Shown here: piece by piece, positions 1 through 15,480 of the stretch | Numbering within the stretch: position 1 is the first letter of the stretch | Layout: every line of letters starts with the position of its first letter | Source: Clavulina sp. PMI_390 | Lineage: Eukaryota > Basidiomycota > Agaricomycetes > Cantharellales > Hydnaceae | Reading direction: 5' to 3' | NCBI GenBank assembly: GCA_015039315.1 | Contig: WIDE01000041.1 | Location: 124,001 to 188,000, forward strand | DNA: 64,000 bases | Translations under genes and position numbers: made by a program | Notes under the pieces: model-generated | Told to the model about the DNA's origin: nothing | Database searches by the model: none | What the model saw: the letters and a program-made list of their open reading frames with translations, nothing else

Positions 1-2290
1 CTTCGCCCAATTTCGTGAGTACTCCCAATTCCAACGATAGCGTTCGTGCCGAAACGGTGCTCGTGGACGACCGTGCTTCTCGTATATCAAGACACCTCCG
101 ACTTACTTCTCGACATCGATCTGTCTCCCCTCCTCGGGCTCGTCGGTCTTTGATCATTTCTCTTCCTTCTCAATCTATAGGCATAACAACACCTCAGGAC
201 GCTAACACTGCCTGCTCAAAGCCTTCATTTGACCGTAATTTTATTCGTGGTTCTGCTCCGGGCACCCGCTCTGATGCCGCCAGGAACGACCTGGAACGGA
301 GTGATGCCCCGAACGACCCACCTATTTTATCCCCCAAACCTATTCCCTCCCCACGAGGCTCATACTTTAATGTCGTCAATTCCCCGCTAGCAGAGTCGAC
401 ATCAGCAGAAGAATCAAGAGCACAAACCAAAGTTCATGACGGAAACCCTGCGCCTGATGGGGCGGCCGAGCCAACAGCTGATCAACGGCTTGACAAAACA
501 CTTCCTAGGCTTCCTAGGCTTTCAGATTCATCGACAATCCACACAGCCCCAACATTGCGCGGGGGTTCTAACACAATACAGACTCCTGGCGAGCCACCAA
601 CAGGGACGAACACTACATCGCAATCCTCGGTGGCGAACACCGACCTAAGAGGTATCCCTGCAGCGGCGTTTGATGAATCGACCATCGACAGCGCGATGAT
701 GTCCAGTACTCCAGGCGATGCTCGCATTGAGAACCCTTTCAATCTTCCCCTCAGCTTCGAGTTGGAGTCCGATGCAGGATCTAGTACGGCCAGCTATGAC
801 CCTGACGCTCCACATGGGGCTGGCGCCGCAGGAAGAGGGCCTGGTGGCCTCACATTATTGGAGAGAAGGCTGCGGCCTGCCGTGTTTGATATCTTTCCGG
901 CTGTCCCGCAAGCTTCCGCTGTGCAAGTCCCTGTTACCCCCAAGCCAGACCCCCCAACCTTGTTCAATGACGCTGCCCCAGCATCTGCTCGAGCCGCGAC
1001 TCCAGTCCAAGGTTCTCAGAAGCTCGAGGCGGCCCTTGGGGCTAGGCTGAGGAAAGTTTCTCAGGAGGAGAAACGCGTACAGTCAACTGCGTTGGTTGCT
1101 GCCTGGTTGAACCAGGAAGAACCCGACGCCCGCACCGCACGAGGGACCCTAGCATCGAAGGAAGTGGCTCCTACTCTACATCTGGTGGAAACGAGTGCCC
1201 AAGTTTCGCCTGGGCCAGCTACAATGACTTTCCCCGCAGCCAAGGATGGTCAGGAAGTGAAGGATGATCAGGTCGAGGACAGGGTGTTGAAGGCTAAACC
1301 CCATGTTGGGGTGTCTTCTGGTGCTTCCATTATGGATTGGAGCACCCTCCAACGAGTAAGACTATTAGCTCTTTTATTACCGTTCGATCTGGTCCTCATC
1401 TTTGACCTGAACCTAGGATCCTGTCCCGACCTCCCAACCTGCAAGATCACCCAGCAGCCAAGCCTTCCTTGCCACTCCCCCTCCATCACCCGAGAGGAAA
1501 TACGATGTTTCCTCTGCTCGTGGTGGGAAGGGTGGAGTGGTGACTGCCGTTGGGGCTTTTTGGTCTCGAGTCGCGTCTTCTCAGCCTCTGGGTCCTACTA
1601 GTCCGCCATCTAAATCTCTCGTACCCACCCGCCTTTCCCCTGGTAAAGGGACTCCGAGTTCTCCGCTGTCCCAACCAGTTCTTGTTGATAGGGAAAGATC
1701 CAGCCCCAAGAACTAGTTCAGGGTTCACAAAAGCTGTTCTCCCATTGGACACGCTGGTCCGCCGTCCTCCAGTTGCACGCCGTCAATTCCATTTACCGTT
1801 GCGCACGCAGGCTGGTGCCGCAGTACCTGCGTTGAATGAAACGCTCGCTCGGCCCTTGTTGTCCTCATCAGCGTCCTTGGTGAGGGGATCGTCATCTCCC
1901 AAGCCGTGGACCCCCAAGCGCGGGTCTGAATTGCCCGAGATAAGCTCAACCGCCGGCGCCCTACGCCATGTTTCATCGCCCTCTCGGCCTGGAAATGATA
2001 ACATGGCCCTTGGGAGACGATCATCGAAAGCCCCCGCCAACGTGACTAATAATACCACTTCCTGGAATGTCAGCGGCGCAGGTACAGGTACCGATGATCG
2101 TAGCCATCCACGTCACGTTGAGATTCAGCGCGAAAAACTTCGCGCCGGTGGCGCGGCTCCCGAGATCTCTACGGGCAGTAACGGGGCTGCTGGGATTGCT
2201 AGCCCGCGGCCAGATTTTGTCCCGCTGGGAAAGGCAAGGCTTAGGGAACTGATCTCCAGATACCAGGCCGCTGCAGGCGGACATGCTTGA
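1..2290 (+). CDS. Ser/Pro-rich protein of unknown function, 5' truncated
   Basis: I do not recognise this protein. The frame is open from the window edge and rich in Ser, Pro and Thr, with low-complexity stretches and few hydrophobic segments, so it looks intrinsically disordered. The GTGAGT at position 15 could be an intron donor, with an acceptor CTATAG ending at 180, so the first 180 bases may not be coding. A clear intron runs from about 1356 (GTAAGA) to about 1421 (CCTAG) and joins two frames of the same composition. Another frame change is needed between about 1640 and 1815; the exact intron there is unresolved. After it the frame stays open to the stop at 2290, ending in a basic, Arg-rich tail. 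The start lies outside the window. A regulatory or cytoskeletal scaffold is possible, but nothing in the sequence shows it. Confidence 0.55.
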
Positions 2291-2736
2291 TCTACCCTTC
2301 GATTTATTTTTCTTTCGATGCAAATTGCCCCGGCCGATTGTACACTTGCTCTTTTTGCTTGCTTCATGACTTTACGCTACCTTACGACGTCTTTGTGACC
2401 CTTGCTGGCCTACCTATTCCTATAGTTTCTCCTGCCTTTCTGCCTCTTCATGCATCTAAATTGTATTTTCCATCCATATTACTTTGTTTGTACTGCGCCT
2501 TTCCATTGTTCCAAATGCCGTGTCTGATCTCTCACAATGAATTACTGTTGTAGCCAGCCGACTGAACGTCCCCGTAATTATTGCGACGCCACGAGGACAC
2601 ATATTCTTTGCAATTCAATGATCAAAGGAAGATATTGAGCGAATGTAAAAGAAAATAGGGAATATTCGCAGGAAAAAGAGACAGCCATATACTCTGGGCA
2701 CTCTTCCTTTGAGCTTCGATAGGAAAATGAATAAAA
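2291..2736. other. intergenic, convergent gene ends
   Basis: T- and C-rich sequence between the stop of the upstream + gene and the stop of the - strand membrane protein. It probably holds two 3' untranslated regions. An 88-residue open frame here (2287-2553) is hydrophobic low-complexity and has no supporting features. I see nothing else. Confidence 0.4.
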
Positions 2737-4049
2737 TTATGGAGTGGGTACTAGCGAGAGTAGCGAAGCGATGAAACAGAAGCGAGCGAGGCTAGCGCAG
2801 GGGCTGATAGCCATGCCGCATCCGGGTGCGTACGCGAGCGAGTGCGTGCAAATCCATAATCGAGTTGCGATATCTAATGGGGGGAAAATGAAGGGGAAAT
2901 TCAGGGTTGGGAGAGGGGGGCCGGTACGAGCTGAGTGCTCCTTTACGTACGTAGTCTGTTCATCCCAATAATCTTGGCGTTCTTTGCGGCGTGCCTCGCG
3001 TTGGCGATTGTGGCAGAGGAAAAGGCTGAAAATTATTGACCCTAGCATGATAGAGAAGAGCGTTGCCGTAACAGAATACTATAGGTGGAGAGGAACAAGC
3101 AGATAAGTGCGAGGCCGGAAAACCACGCGTGGGGAGGGGCGTACAGCTACTGGACTGATTGGAATGGGGTCTTGAGGATAACGATCACAAGTTTTGGAGT
3201 TGACATCGCAGTTAGACTGGTATCGCAAAAGGAGGACACGCTGAGATGGATAGCCAGCCCAGAATAACCAAAGCGAGAGATAGGCCACCAACAGAAAAGC
3301 ATTCTCGATCCTCATCGCACGGAGATCCAAATCCAACAGTTGCTTGACATAGAAGTGAAGTGCGATTACACCAGAAGCTTGGGCGCCAGCAGTTATCTCG
3401 AGAGATGAGTTGGGTGCCAATGGTTCCGTTCATGTAAGATGCCGCATACTGAGTGTCTTCAATAATGCACGGTTGATCGGCGATAGAGGTTGCCAGTCTT
3501 GGTGGACACGCATGAATTGCGATTCCCAAAGGGTCGATACGGGTACCCTGGATAAATCATAGTCCAACGCCAAGGATATGTGCGGCCTTACCGACAAACA
3601 TATTGAAGACAAATTATTTGATTGCTGACGCCACTGATATTTGAAGCCAAGGGCGCGCATTCGTCTAACATGATGCTGAGGACCCTATAATGGATGTAGC
3701 AAAAAAGGAAGCGCATACCATCCCGATCTAGTTCGCAAGAAGCACCAAGTGGAAGGAGAGGCTGGCAAGAATTTTGAACGTCGGGGCAGTAGGTGCCAGA
3801 TGGGCAGAAAGGCGGTATATAGTCGTTGGGTCCGTAAGTAATATCGTGATCGTATTGACGACAGCCCTTTTGTTCACAAGTCCCGTTGTTACAGTACGCC
3901 TTGTCCCCACAGTCAGAGAGCAGTTTATGAGTTGCAGCATCAAGCCGAGTAAGCGCGGGGTTGCACGATCCTCCGACAGAGATATTTGCAGCCCGAGAGA
4001 GACTGATGATCGGTAGCCACAGGACGGGAATGAATACGGCGGAAAGCAT
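2737..4049 (-). CDS. Cys-rich secreted/membrane protein with C-terminal transmembrane segment
   Basis: The product starts with a signal peptide (hydrophobic residues 2-19, then AANISV). An ectodomain follows with many spaced cysteines (C..CNNGTCEQKGC, FCPSGTYCPD, CQPLLPLGASC, CDEDRECFS, CDVNSKTC), so it is probably disulfide-bonded and extracellular. Near the end comes one hydrophobic segment (MLGSIIFSLFLC) and a basic cytoplasmic tail rich in Arg and Glu (REARRKERQDYW). At least four introns are needed: one follows the Asp-Arg-Asp-Gly codons near 3717, one the Tyr-Val-Cys codons near 3589, one precedes CDVNSKTC, and one precedes the membrane segment. The last junction is uncertain, because two frames near 3060-3160 both encode hydrophobic residues. 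The arrangement resembles a Cys-rich type I membrane protein family common in basidiomycetes, for which I know no function. The fold and ligand are unknown. Confidence 0.65.
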
Positions 4050-4526
4050 TGTGGTTGCGCTGTGTGTGACTGTGACGCAAACGGCCGGGGTCGGTCACAC
4101 CAGGACTGTTTTCCACCTTTGGATTGAGAATGATAAGCAAGTCGAAGAGAAACCCCCAACGGGGTCTCGGGTCGGAAAATATCCTTTTTGACAAGGTTTC
4201 TACACTCTAACGATGCCGCGTGCTCGCGATAGAAAGCCAAAATCGAGCGACCGGCCTCCCACCTGATTAATATTGATAATTCATGCAATTTGCGGCAATC
4301 GTCTCTTGGTGACGAACCCCGGCCCAGGCCACGGAGAGATTGATATCGTCGCCGGTCGTCTCAGTTCCTGAAAAACGTCCGTTGGGCCGCAGCTTATAAA
4401 TACCTCATATCGCGGCCTCTTCTTGGCATCGTTTTCTCTCCGTCTCCTTTTTGCTTTCCTCTCGTTTCTCTAGCTCAGAGCCACTGTCTCTCTTTTGCGC
4501 GTGCGCATTACACTCTCGTTCTCACC
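4050..4526. other. divergent intergenic region (Cys-rich protein / DUF1996 gene)
   Basis: Promoter region shared by the Cys-rich membrane protein on the - strand and the DUF1996 gene on the + strand. The right half holds a TATA box and a pyrimidine-rich stretch before the DUF1996 start codon. Open frames inside it look like chance. Confidence 0.5.
4395..4400 (+). promoter_or_regulatory. TATA box of the DUF1996 gene
   Basis: TATAAA in the context CTTATAAATACC, 127 bp upstream of the ATG at 4527. It is followed by a CT-rich tract (about 4430-4515), a layout typical of strongly expressed fungal genes. Confidence 0.5.
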
Positions 4527-6407
4527 ATGTTTGCGGCCTCAGCTGTTGCCGCTGCCCTGGCTTTCGCCTCTTCTGCCAATGCTTTCTACCGTTTGACTTG
4601 TGCTAAGCCTGTCTTGGATGCGCGGTCAGCTACAGCTCGCTCCCATGACTGCGACTGCCAGTATACTTATTCGAGACTCTCTCCCCTCAGTGTCGATCCA
4701 ATCGTGTCGCCCGGCGCGATGTCTGGGCATGCTCACACCATCATGGGCAGCAGCAGTACGTTGTCCAGTCCACGAGTGAGGACAACCCATGCTGAACTAT
4801 ATGAATAGACATCGGCATAAATTCCGACTTCAATTCTCTGCGAGAGAGCACTTGCACTACCTGCATCGTCAAGGACGATCTTTCTGCTTACTGGATTCCC
4901 CAACTGGTATGTATCCCAAGTCTGTTTCTTCCTTCCACTCACCCTGACCACCTATCGACACTTGCAGTACTACGAATTCCCTAACAAGACTTACTCCGCT
5001 GTGGACCATGGTGGAATGGAAGTGTACGGCTGCCTCTCACACCCATTGAATTTAACCCTGTGTCGCTTACTGATCCGTAATTTTAAAGTTACTACCTCCA
5101 GCGCGGCGCATCTAATGAGACTATTCAGGCTTTCCCTGACGGGCTTCGCATGGTGACTGGCAACCCGGCTCTTCGGTCTTATGCTGGCACTCCCGCCTCC
5201 CAGGCTATCTCTTGGCTTTGCCTCAACTACAACAACCCCGCCACCGCCCAGCAGCCTAACCTTTACTCGACTGACTGCCCAGATGGCCTCCGCGCCCAGG
5301 TCTTCTTCCCAGGATGCTGGGATGGTGTCAACTTGGACAGTGCCGATCATGCGTCGCACATGGCGTACCCATCCGGCATCGACAATGGCGGCTGCCCTCC
5401 TAGCCATCCAGTCCACCTCATCTCTATCTTCTACGAGGTGTGGTACTCGGTCGATCCGTTCAACAAGCTCAACGCGGGCGGAAAGTTCCTCCTCTCGACT
5501 GGTGATTACACTGGTGTGTCTCATGATCGTCTAGATAATAAATCATAGGTTCTGAAGCTAATACTCCGTTGCGTGCGTAGGATACTCTCTTCATGGCGAT
5601 TTCATGACCGGCTGGAACCGTACCACCCTCCAACGCTCCATTGATACCTGCACCGCCGATTCCGGTGTCATTCAAGACTGCCCTGTCTTCGCTGACGAGG
5701 GCCGCTTTAACACTGATGAGGAGCAAAACGCTTGCATGGGCGTTCAGCCAACCACGGAGCGCATCGACACTCCCCTCTTGCCCTTCCTCGTGAGCATTCT
5801 TTTCCCTGTCTTTGCTAAGGTCCCACATACTTAAAACATCCCCCCGAAATTTTACAACCCCTAGCCTGGATGTGTTCTTCCTCAGGACGGTCCTGCCAAC
5901 GCCAACTCGACTCTCAAGGCTCCGGGCTGCACCGTTATCGGTCTTGACGGTAATAGCACCACCCCTGTTGGGACGTCCGCTTCGGTTTCGGTCAGCAGCA
6001 CCACCAGCACCCACTCTTCGTCTTCCACCCCTGTGGTGGTGGTGAGCACTAGCACTTTCACGAGCGCAAGCACTAGTGTTCATACGAGCGCGAGCACCAG
6101 TGTTCATACAAGCGCAAGCACGAGCGTCCACACCAGTGTCGCAGTGAGCACCGGAAAAGTCCTATCCGTCTCCGTCTCTTCTTCCAGCTCGTCGCACGCT
6201 GTCCCAACCACCAGCAGCACGAGCGCCGCTCATCACGCGACGACGAGCTCAGCCTCCGAGTGCAAGGCTGCCACCATCACTCACACTGTCACCCACATGC
6301 ATACTAAGACCGTTACTGTTACCGCGACCCATACCGCTCATGATGGCCGCGGTAACGGCCACTGGAGCCGCCACCAGCGTCGTCAGTCCGTTGGCGGAAT
6401 TTATTAA
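4527..6407 (+). CDS. secreted DUF1996 domain protein with Ser/Thr/His-rich tail
   Basis: Seven exons (4527-4624, 4691-4755, 4809-4906, 4968-5023, 5089-5513, 5581-5789, 5886-6407) give 490 residues with a consistent frame. An N-terminal signal peptide (FAASAVAAALAFASSANA) is followed by the DUF1996 hallmark: a Cys, then DPIVSPG and GHAHTIMGSSN. Later come the conserved FPGCWDG, HMAYP, CPPSHPV and GGKFLLSTGDYTG-type motifs with the invariant His and Cys residues. The domain spans about residues 20-320. The last 150 residues are Ser/Thr-rich, with three TSASTSVH repeats, a likely O-glycosylated stalk. The tail ends in a His-rich then basic segment with no clear GPI signal. DUF1996 proteins are fungal, secreted or wall-associated, and biochemically uncharacterised. 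The fold is sometimes compared to carbohydrate-active proteins, but no activity can be claimed here. Confidence 0.9.
6060..6131 (+). repeat. 24-bp tandem repeat, 3 copies, inside the DUF1996 tail
   Basis: Three imperfect 24-bp units encode TSASTSVH each time. A partial fourth unit (ACCAGTGTC) follows. Differences between units are mostly third-codon changes, so the peptide repeat is being kept. It forms part of the Ser/Thr-rich stalk. Confidence 0.85.
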
Positions 6408-6862
6408 ACAAAGGCTCGTCTTTCTACCTGGCTTCAGGTCCAGACAAAGGCGATTGTAGAAGCGAGGACCCTCAGCGCTAGGTTCGCTAGGTGCAGATCG
6501 CTTGAATCCCTTCCTTTTTTCCTGAGACTGGCTCAATCACTACATGCGGCCAAGGTCCGCTATCAACAATACCCATCCCTCTTTTCTCCTTCACTGCTCC
6601 TTTCCATATCCCAATTTGTTCTCAGAGGTGCATCATTATGTGCTCTGCACCTATTTCTCACTGCGATTCAGTGCGCTTGCATTGGATTGCCTTGACGGCC
6701 TTGGATTCCGTCGGTTTTTTTTTGGCTTGTTTCCTCATGGATGCATGGGTAACTTGTGTCCCATAGCAGTGCATCGTGCAAATAGTACTTAGCCAGGAAG
6801 CTAAATAAATGTTTTTGATACCCTAACCTATGGCCCATTTGGAGGGATAACTAGCCCTCCAG
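6408..6862. other. intergenic, convergent gene ends
   Basis: T-rich 3' flank of the DUF1996 gene, facing the 3' end of the broken MGNS-family copy. No convincing frame, RNA gene or repeat is seen. Confidence 0.4.
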
Positions 6863-7804
6863 TCATATATCTGAGCAACCCCATAAATTGACGCTGGGTA
6901 GCACTTGTACGGGAGAGCGATTGTTGACACGAGCTGTAGGTTGCATTTTAGGGCTCCCTTTCTCAAGAGTTGCGATAAGTGCGATGAAAATAGTCACATC
7001 CACTAGAGGGAAAGCATATTCAGAACCAATTAAAGAGAGCGAGCGAAGCAACTCACCTCCAGCTGCTACAGTGAATAAATAGGTGAAGTCTCGCTTCACG
7101 ATATACCCAACAGGAACACCACCAATAGCGACTACACATGACCTAGAGCGGATTAATAGATTAGCTTGACCCATAATAATGGATCTCCGATAATGTGGTT
7201 CCAGGGAAAGAAATGTGCGTACCGGCTCCATGGAGTCACAGTAGAAGCATTAGTTTGACCGGCTGATCCGGATCCCCAAAGTTGTTGAACGCAACGTGCG
7301 CGGCTGCTTTAGGGGTGAAACCAGTGCATTCTGCAACACCAATAGGCTCCACGGAATTCGGGAGGTCGTGATGGAGCGTGTATTTCTTCGCTCCTTCCGC
7401 GGGTCTGAGTGTCAGCACACGCCCTCCTTTCGGGTCTATGATTTCTGAGTTGAATAAAGAGGTCATTTAAACATGACTGGTATGAAGTATAGCACCCCAA
7501 GGTAAGATTACGCACTCCTCACGTAGGTTCCCTTATCTGAGAGAGTCTCGAGTTCATATACGACACCAGGGTTCTTGCCTTCTCCGTCCGTTCCTGAGGA
7601 CAACTTCTCTCCCACTTCTGGTTTCTTTTCTGAAGGGTGTTCTGAGAGTAAGACCACAGTCTGACGCCAATATCGCATCAAAACCTGTTCTTGGTATACA
7701 TGGGCGCTGGAGAGTCCAATAGGTGCCACGCGCGGCTCAAGAGGAGTGGTCAAAAAGGGCGAAGTCTTCTGTACATGGGATAGGAGGGATTCACTGTTGC
7801 CCAT
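6863..7804 (-). pseudogene. frameshifted MGNS-family gene (distant seventh copy)
   Basis: Exon 1 begins at 7804 with MGNSES and carries the family signature TPLEPR..PIGLS..HVY. Exon 2 starts at 7444 (IIDPKGG...) and contains FNNFGDPDQPVKL. Exon 3 holds GGVPVGYIVKR...FTVAAGG, and exon 4 holds VDVTIFIALIATLEK. Compared with the six intact copies, exon 2 has 20 bases instead of 21 between the KL codons and the conserved TGG (Trp) codon near 7231. The one-base loss puts a TGA in frame just after KLMLLL. The usual stop after the Pro-Lys-Gly end is also missing, so exon 4 would run on for about 27 unrelated residues. Both point to a decayed copy. A sequencing error could explain the first defect but not the second. 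It lies alone, on the opposite strand, about 12 kb from the main array. Confidence 0.7.
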
Positions 7805-8426
7805 AGAGCTAGTGTTTTATTCGGGGCTATCGATTTAGGTGGAAGATATATAGACGCAACAGAGCTGTGCAGTCGAGATAACACAATAGCTATGCAAAAT
7901 ACTCCGTTCGATGGCTTGAGTGAGCATAAGATGAATATTGCCCGATCGGTCGCAGTGACGGCGTTGATTGAAGGCACTGCATTTTTTTCCATCTTTGTGG
8001 TCCGAGCTCTTGGCATCAAACTGTGCCAGACCATTGAATACTCCAGTGTGCTGGAATGCAACGATCACGCTGTGATTGAGGGTCTAGGTAGGCATAGGCT
8101 AGGAAGATACCATGCTGCAATAAAACTCGGCTGAGTGACAAGGGCAGGGGCTCTCAAAAGGGCTCATCTAGCGATGGTGGGGGTTCAAATGAAGTGGCTG
8201 ATGTCCACCGTGAGAACTGTTTGCGCATAGCACATTCGCTCACGTCTACAAAAGTTTACAAAAAACAAATCGATAGCAAGCTATAACTACTACATGACGA
8301 ATAATCCACAAAATAAGAATTGTCTGCGCCCAGCGCGGCTGGCATGCTAAAAAAACTTCATAACGAAAAACTCGTGCTCGTGCCATGAAACAAGGAATCA
8401 AGGCACACTGTCACCCATATGACCGT
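7805..8426. other. intergenic, upstream of the broken MGNS copy and downstream of the acetyltransferase gene
   Basis: Probable old promoter of the broken MGNS-family copy plus the 3' flank of the acetyltransferase gene. Small frames on both strands overlap each other and show no protein features. Nothing else seen. Confidence 0.4.
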
Positions 8427-13053
<4,627 letters not shown>

Positions 13054-13128
13054 CGACTGGCCTTGTGCTCGTGAGCGACTGCGTTCACAACACAACTTTG
13101 GCCCCCTTCGACAACGTTCAACGGGTTC

Positions 13129-13138
13129 GTCACGTGAC
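13129..13138. promoter_or_regulatory. palindromic E-box GTCACGTGAC
   Basis: A perfect 10-bp palindrome with a CACGTG core in the 117-bp gap between two divergent start codons (13053 on the - strand, 13171 on the + strand). CACGTG is bound by bHLH factors of the Cbf1/USF type. Regulation of both neighbours is an inference from position. Confidence 0.45.
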
Positions 13139-13170
13139 CGCGAACACTCGTTTTGGAGTCATCATCCGGG

Positions 13171-15480
13171 ATGCCAAAGACGTCGAGCCAGATGCGGCCA
13201 GGCGTCGGCGACATCGATGACGACGGAGACGCACACAGCGACTACGACCCCTTGTTCGATGACGACGAAAACGCCTGTGATGGCGGGGTCCAGCAGGGTG
13301 AGTCGGCTCAATACGACCATCTCGACCAGCAGCAGCGCACACCACGACCAACGCCTTTCCCTATCGTAGGATTGCCAAAGCATCCAGGCCAGCTTGCATC
13401 TCATGCAGCAGCATCAACCATGATAACAGCGCCTATTATGCGCAGTGTTGAAAATGTGGGGACCATTGCACTTCCTGCGTCCCCTCAATTTTTTTCTGAA
13501 CGTCCTTGTACGCCCTCAACCAGTTCCCAAACAGCAGCAGCAGCAGCGTCTCACATCGCTAGCAGCAGCGGTCTACACACTACTTCCGACACGAAAGCCA
13601 CGCCCGCCAGCACCAAGAAACGTCGGCGTGAAGTAGGCGATGATCTCCAACGGCGATCCGTGCGCGCCCGCACCTCACCCCCACCGCCCTCGCCGGCGTC
13701 AACCTCCAGAGCACACTCCGTCACGATTGACCGCCTAGGGGCCCGTCCCACCAAAGGTGTCATTACGATTGTCCCGCGCCCTCAGCCTCTCACCACCCGC
13801 CCATCCATCGATGGCTCCTTCGCCGATGGCATCGCCTCGTTTCTGCGCCACGATATCGACTTTATTGCCGCCGTTCGATCGTTCATCTACCTGTTGACAA
13901 ACCCGCCAGATCGTGATGTTCAGCTATCGTCTACGGCCCGTATCGACAGTCCACAAAAACCACATCGCAAAGTTCCTGCAAACGCAGTCGATTGGGATAT
14001 CCCCTTCCCCTTCCCAGAGGGAGAAGCTCCGCCAGGTTATTACGAGCTGTGGCCCGTCAAGAGAGCACGGAGGCTCCTCGAGGTGATGGTGGCGTCCCTC
14101 CGTAGAGCAGTTTTCAAGGTGGAGTCGCTTTATATCATCCAAAGCAAGCGTGAACCCAGTGGCTACGTCCCCATTGGGCAATACCAAGTATCCCAGCGAG
14201 CCAAGGAAGTATCATCGTCTCTGATTGGTTTTATTCGGAATACCATGGTGGGCGAGGCGCCCATGATCTCGGTTGACATCACCTCCATCCCAGAGACCAT
14301 CGGCGAAGCCTTTCCCGCCCATGAACTCGCCCAGACATTCTGCACCGAACCCCTTGCGAGAGACAAGGTCGTCGCTGCCGTCACAGTCGGGATCATTGCT
14401 GCCCACGAGAAGTTTGGCCAGAGTGTATCAATGATTGGGTCTGCTTCTGGTCCTAGTAGTGTACAACCACCTCCCCCAGAATACCCTCTACCTCCACCTT
14501 TGTCTTTACCATGGGAGGACTCGACGGCGGTACCAGCTACCGCTACGGCAACCTCTCAGTCCCCTCTTGATGCCTCCATTCTTGACCTGTCCGCGTCGCT
14601 AGATCTCCCCCTACTCAATCTTCCATCCGACTTCCCTCTTGACCCTGCGCTCGTGACCCCAGACCCCTTCACAAACCTATCGCTCGCCATGCCGCCATTA
14701 TCCCACCCCTCATCGTCAGGGCCTATGAACCCCGACGACGAAGCTTCCGTGCTGGATTGGCTTTTTGGAACGACGAACAGTGCACCACTCTTTGACCTAC
14801 CTACCACTTCGGAGAGTGTTGTCCCAACTGATCCTGCACCAGCCCTTGTGGTGACAGCAAGCGATCCATTCACCGCCGCATCCCTTTCCAGCTACTCAAC
14901 CCCAGACGCATCTGCATTCTCCCTCCCACTCACATGGTCTTCCTCGTCGTCATCCTCTCACTCTGCATACGCCTCAGAATCCACTTCTACCTCGCAAGCT
15001 CGCTCAAGGATATCAAACCTGAACCCCATCACGAGTGTGGATGAGCCTACTCCGCGCAAGCGCAGTGCGGCAGGGCGGCCTACTCCTAAACTTCCCCCTC
15101 CTTCGACGTTGCTCAAGGGCAAAGGGAAGGGGAAAACAAAGGCCAATGACGAAGCAGATAAGAATGGGAGTCGATGGACGTCGAAGGGTACTCTGAGTAT
15201 GGTCTCGGATACCGGTGCACGCAAGCGAGCATTGACGCGGCCTGAGATTGAGCAGATTCAAAAGGCGGCGAGGAACGGGGCGAGCACTCTCGCTTCCGCC
15301 TCTGCTAGCAAGAACGCTAGCGTGGATGCGAATCGGACGCTCGTTGTCAAGGATGTCAAGAGACGCGCCGAGGAAGTGCGGGAGAAGTTGAAGGAACAGC
15401 TGCTTGCGGTGGAGCGTGAGTTGTGGGCGTTGGATATTGAGGCAGAGGTGCTGAGCGGTCTTCGGAAAGGAGCTGCGTGA
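13171..15480 (+). CDS. large unknown protein, possible nuclear coiled-coil factor
   Basis: A single open frame of 769 residues. I start it at the ATG at 13171 because the codon at 13153 is TTG. I do not recognise the family. The N-terminus is acidic (DIDDDGDAHSDYDPLFDDDE) and then low-complexity, with a basic patch TKKRRREVGDD that could be a nuclear signal. Residues about 215-420 look folded (FADGIASFLRHDIDFIAAVRS, YYELWPVKRARRLLEVMV, YVPIGQYQVSQRAKEVSSSL). A Pro/Ser-rich region follows, then a basic stretch (KGKGKGKTK) and a C-terminal coiled coil (VKRRAEEVREKLKEQLLAVE). It shares a very short promoter with the acetyltransferase gene. It could be chromatin-related by composition and neighbour, but that is only inference. 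No intron is needed. Confidence 0.7.
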   Translation: MPKTSSQMRPGVGDIDDDGDAHSDYDPLFDDDENACDGGVQQGESAQYDHLDQQQRTPRPTPFPIVGLPKHPGQLASHAAASTMITAPIMRSVENVGTIALPASPQFFSERPCTPSTSSQTAAAAASHIASSSGLHTTSDTKATPASTKKRRREVGDDLQRRSVRARTSPPPPSPASTSRAHSVTIDRLGARPTKGVITIVPRPQPLTTRPSIDGSFADGIASFLRHDIDFIAAVRSFIYLLTNPPDRDVQLSSTARIDSPQKPHRKVPANAVDWDIPFPFPEGEAPPGYYELWPVKRARRLLEVMVASLRRAVFKVESLYIIQSKREPSGYVPIGQYQVSQRAKEVSSSLIGFIRNTMVGEAPMISVDITSIPETIGEAFPAHELAQTFCTEPLARDKVVAAVTVGIIAAHEKFGQSVSMIGSASGPSSVQPPPPEYPLPPPLSLPWEDSTAVPATATATSQSPLDASILDLSASLDLPLLNLPSDFPLDPALVTPDPFTNLSLAMPPLSHPSSSGPMNPDDEASVLDWLFGTTNSAPLFDLPTTSESVVPTDPAPALVVTASDPFTAASLSSYSTPDASAFSLPLTWSSSSSSSHSAYASESTSTSQARSRISNLNPITSVDEPTPRKRSAAGRPTPKLPPPSTLLKGKGKGKTKANDEADKNGSRWTSKGTLSMVSDTGARKRALTRPEIEQIQKAARNGASTLASASASKNASVDANRTLVVKDVKRRAEEVREKLKEQLLAVERELWALDIEAEVLSGLRKGAA

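Noticed and set aside
15..180. GTG at position 15 as a gene start
   Set aside because: GTGAGT looks like an intron donor, and the acceptor CTATAG ends at 180. The gene start is outside the window.
3060..3160. Alternative frame with a second hydrophobic segment in the Cys-rich membrane protein
   Set aside because: Both frames are hydrophobic and the intron borders are unclear; I do not claim two membrane spans.
5469..6131. 220-residue - strand frame opposite the DUF1996 gene
   Set aside because: Repetitive Ala/Arg/Thr composition is the mirror of the Ser/Thr-rich stalk repeat; no features of its own.
13153..13170. Upstream start for the 13.2-kb + gene
   Set aside because: The codon at 13153 is TTG; the first ATG is 13171.
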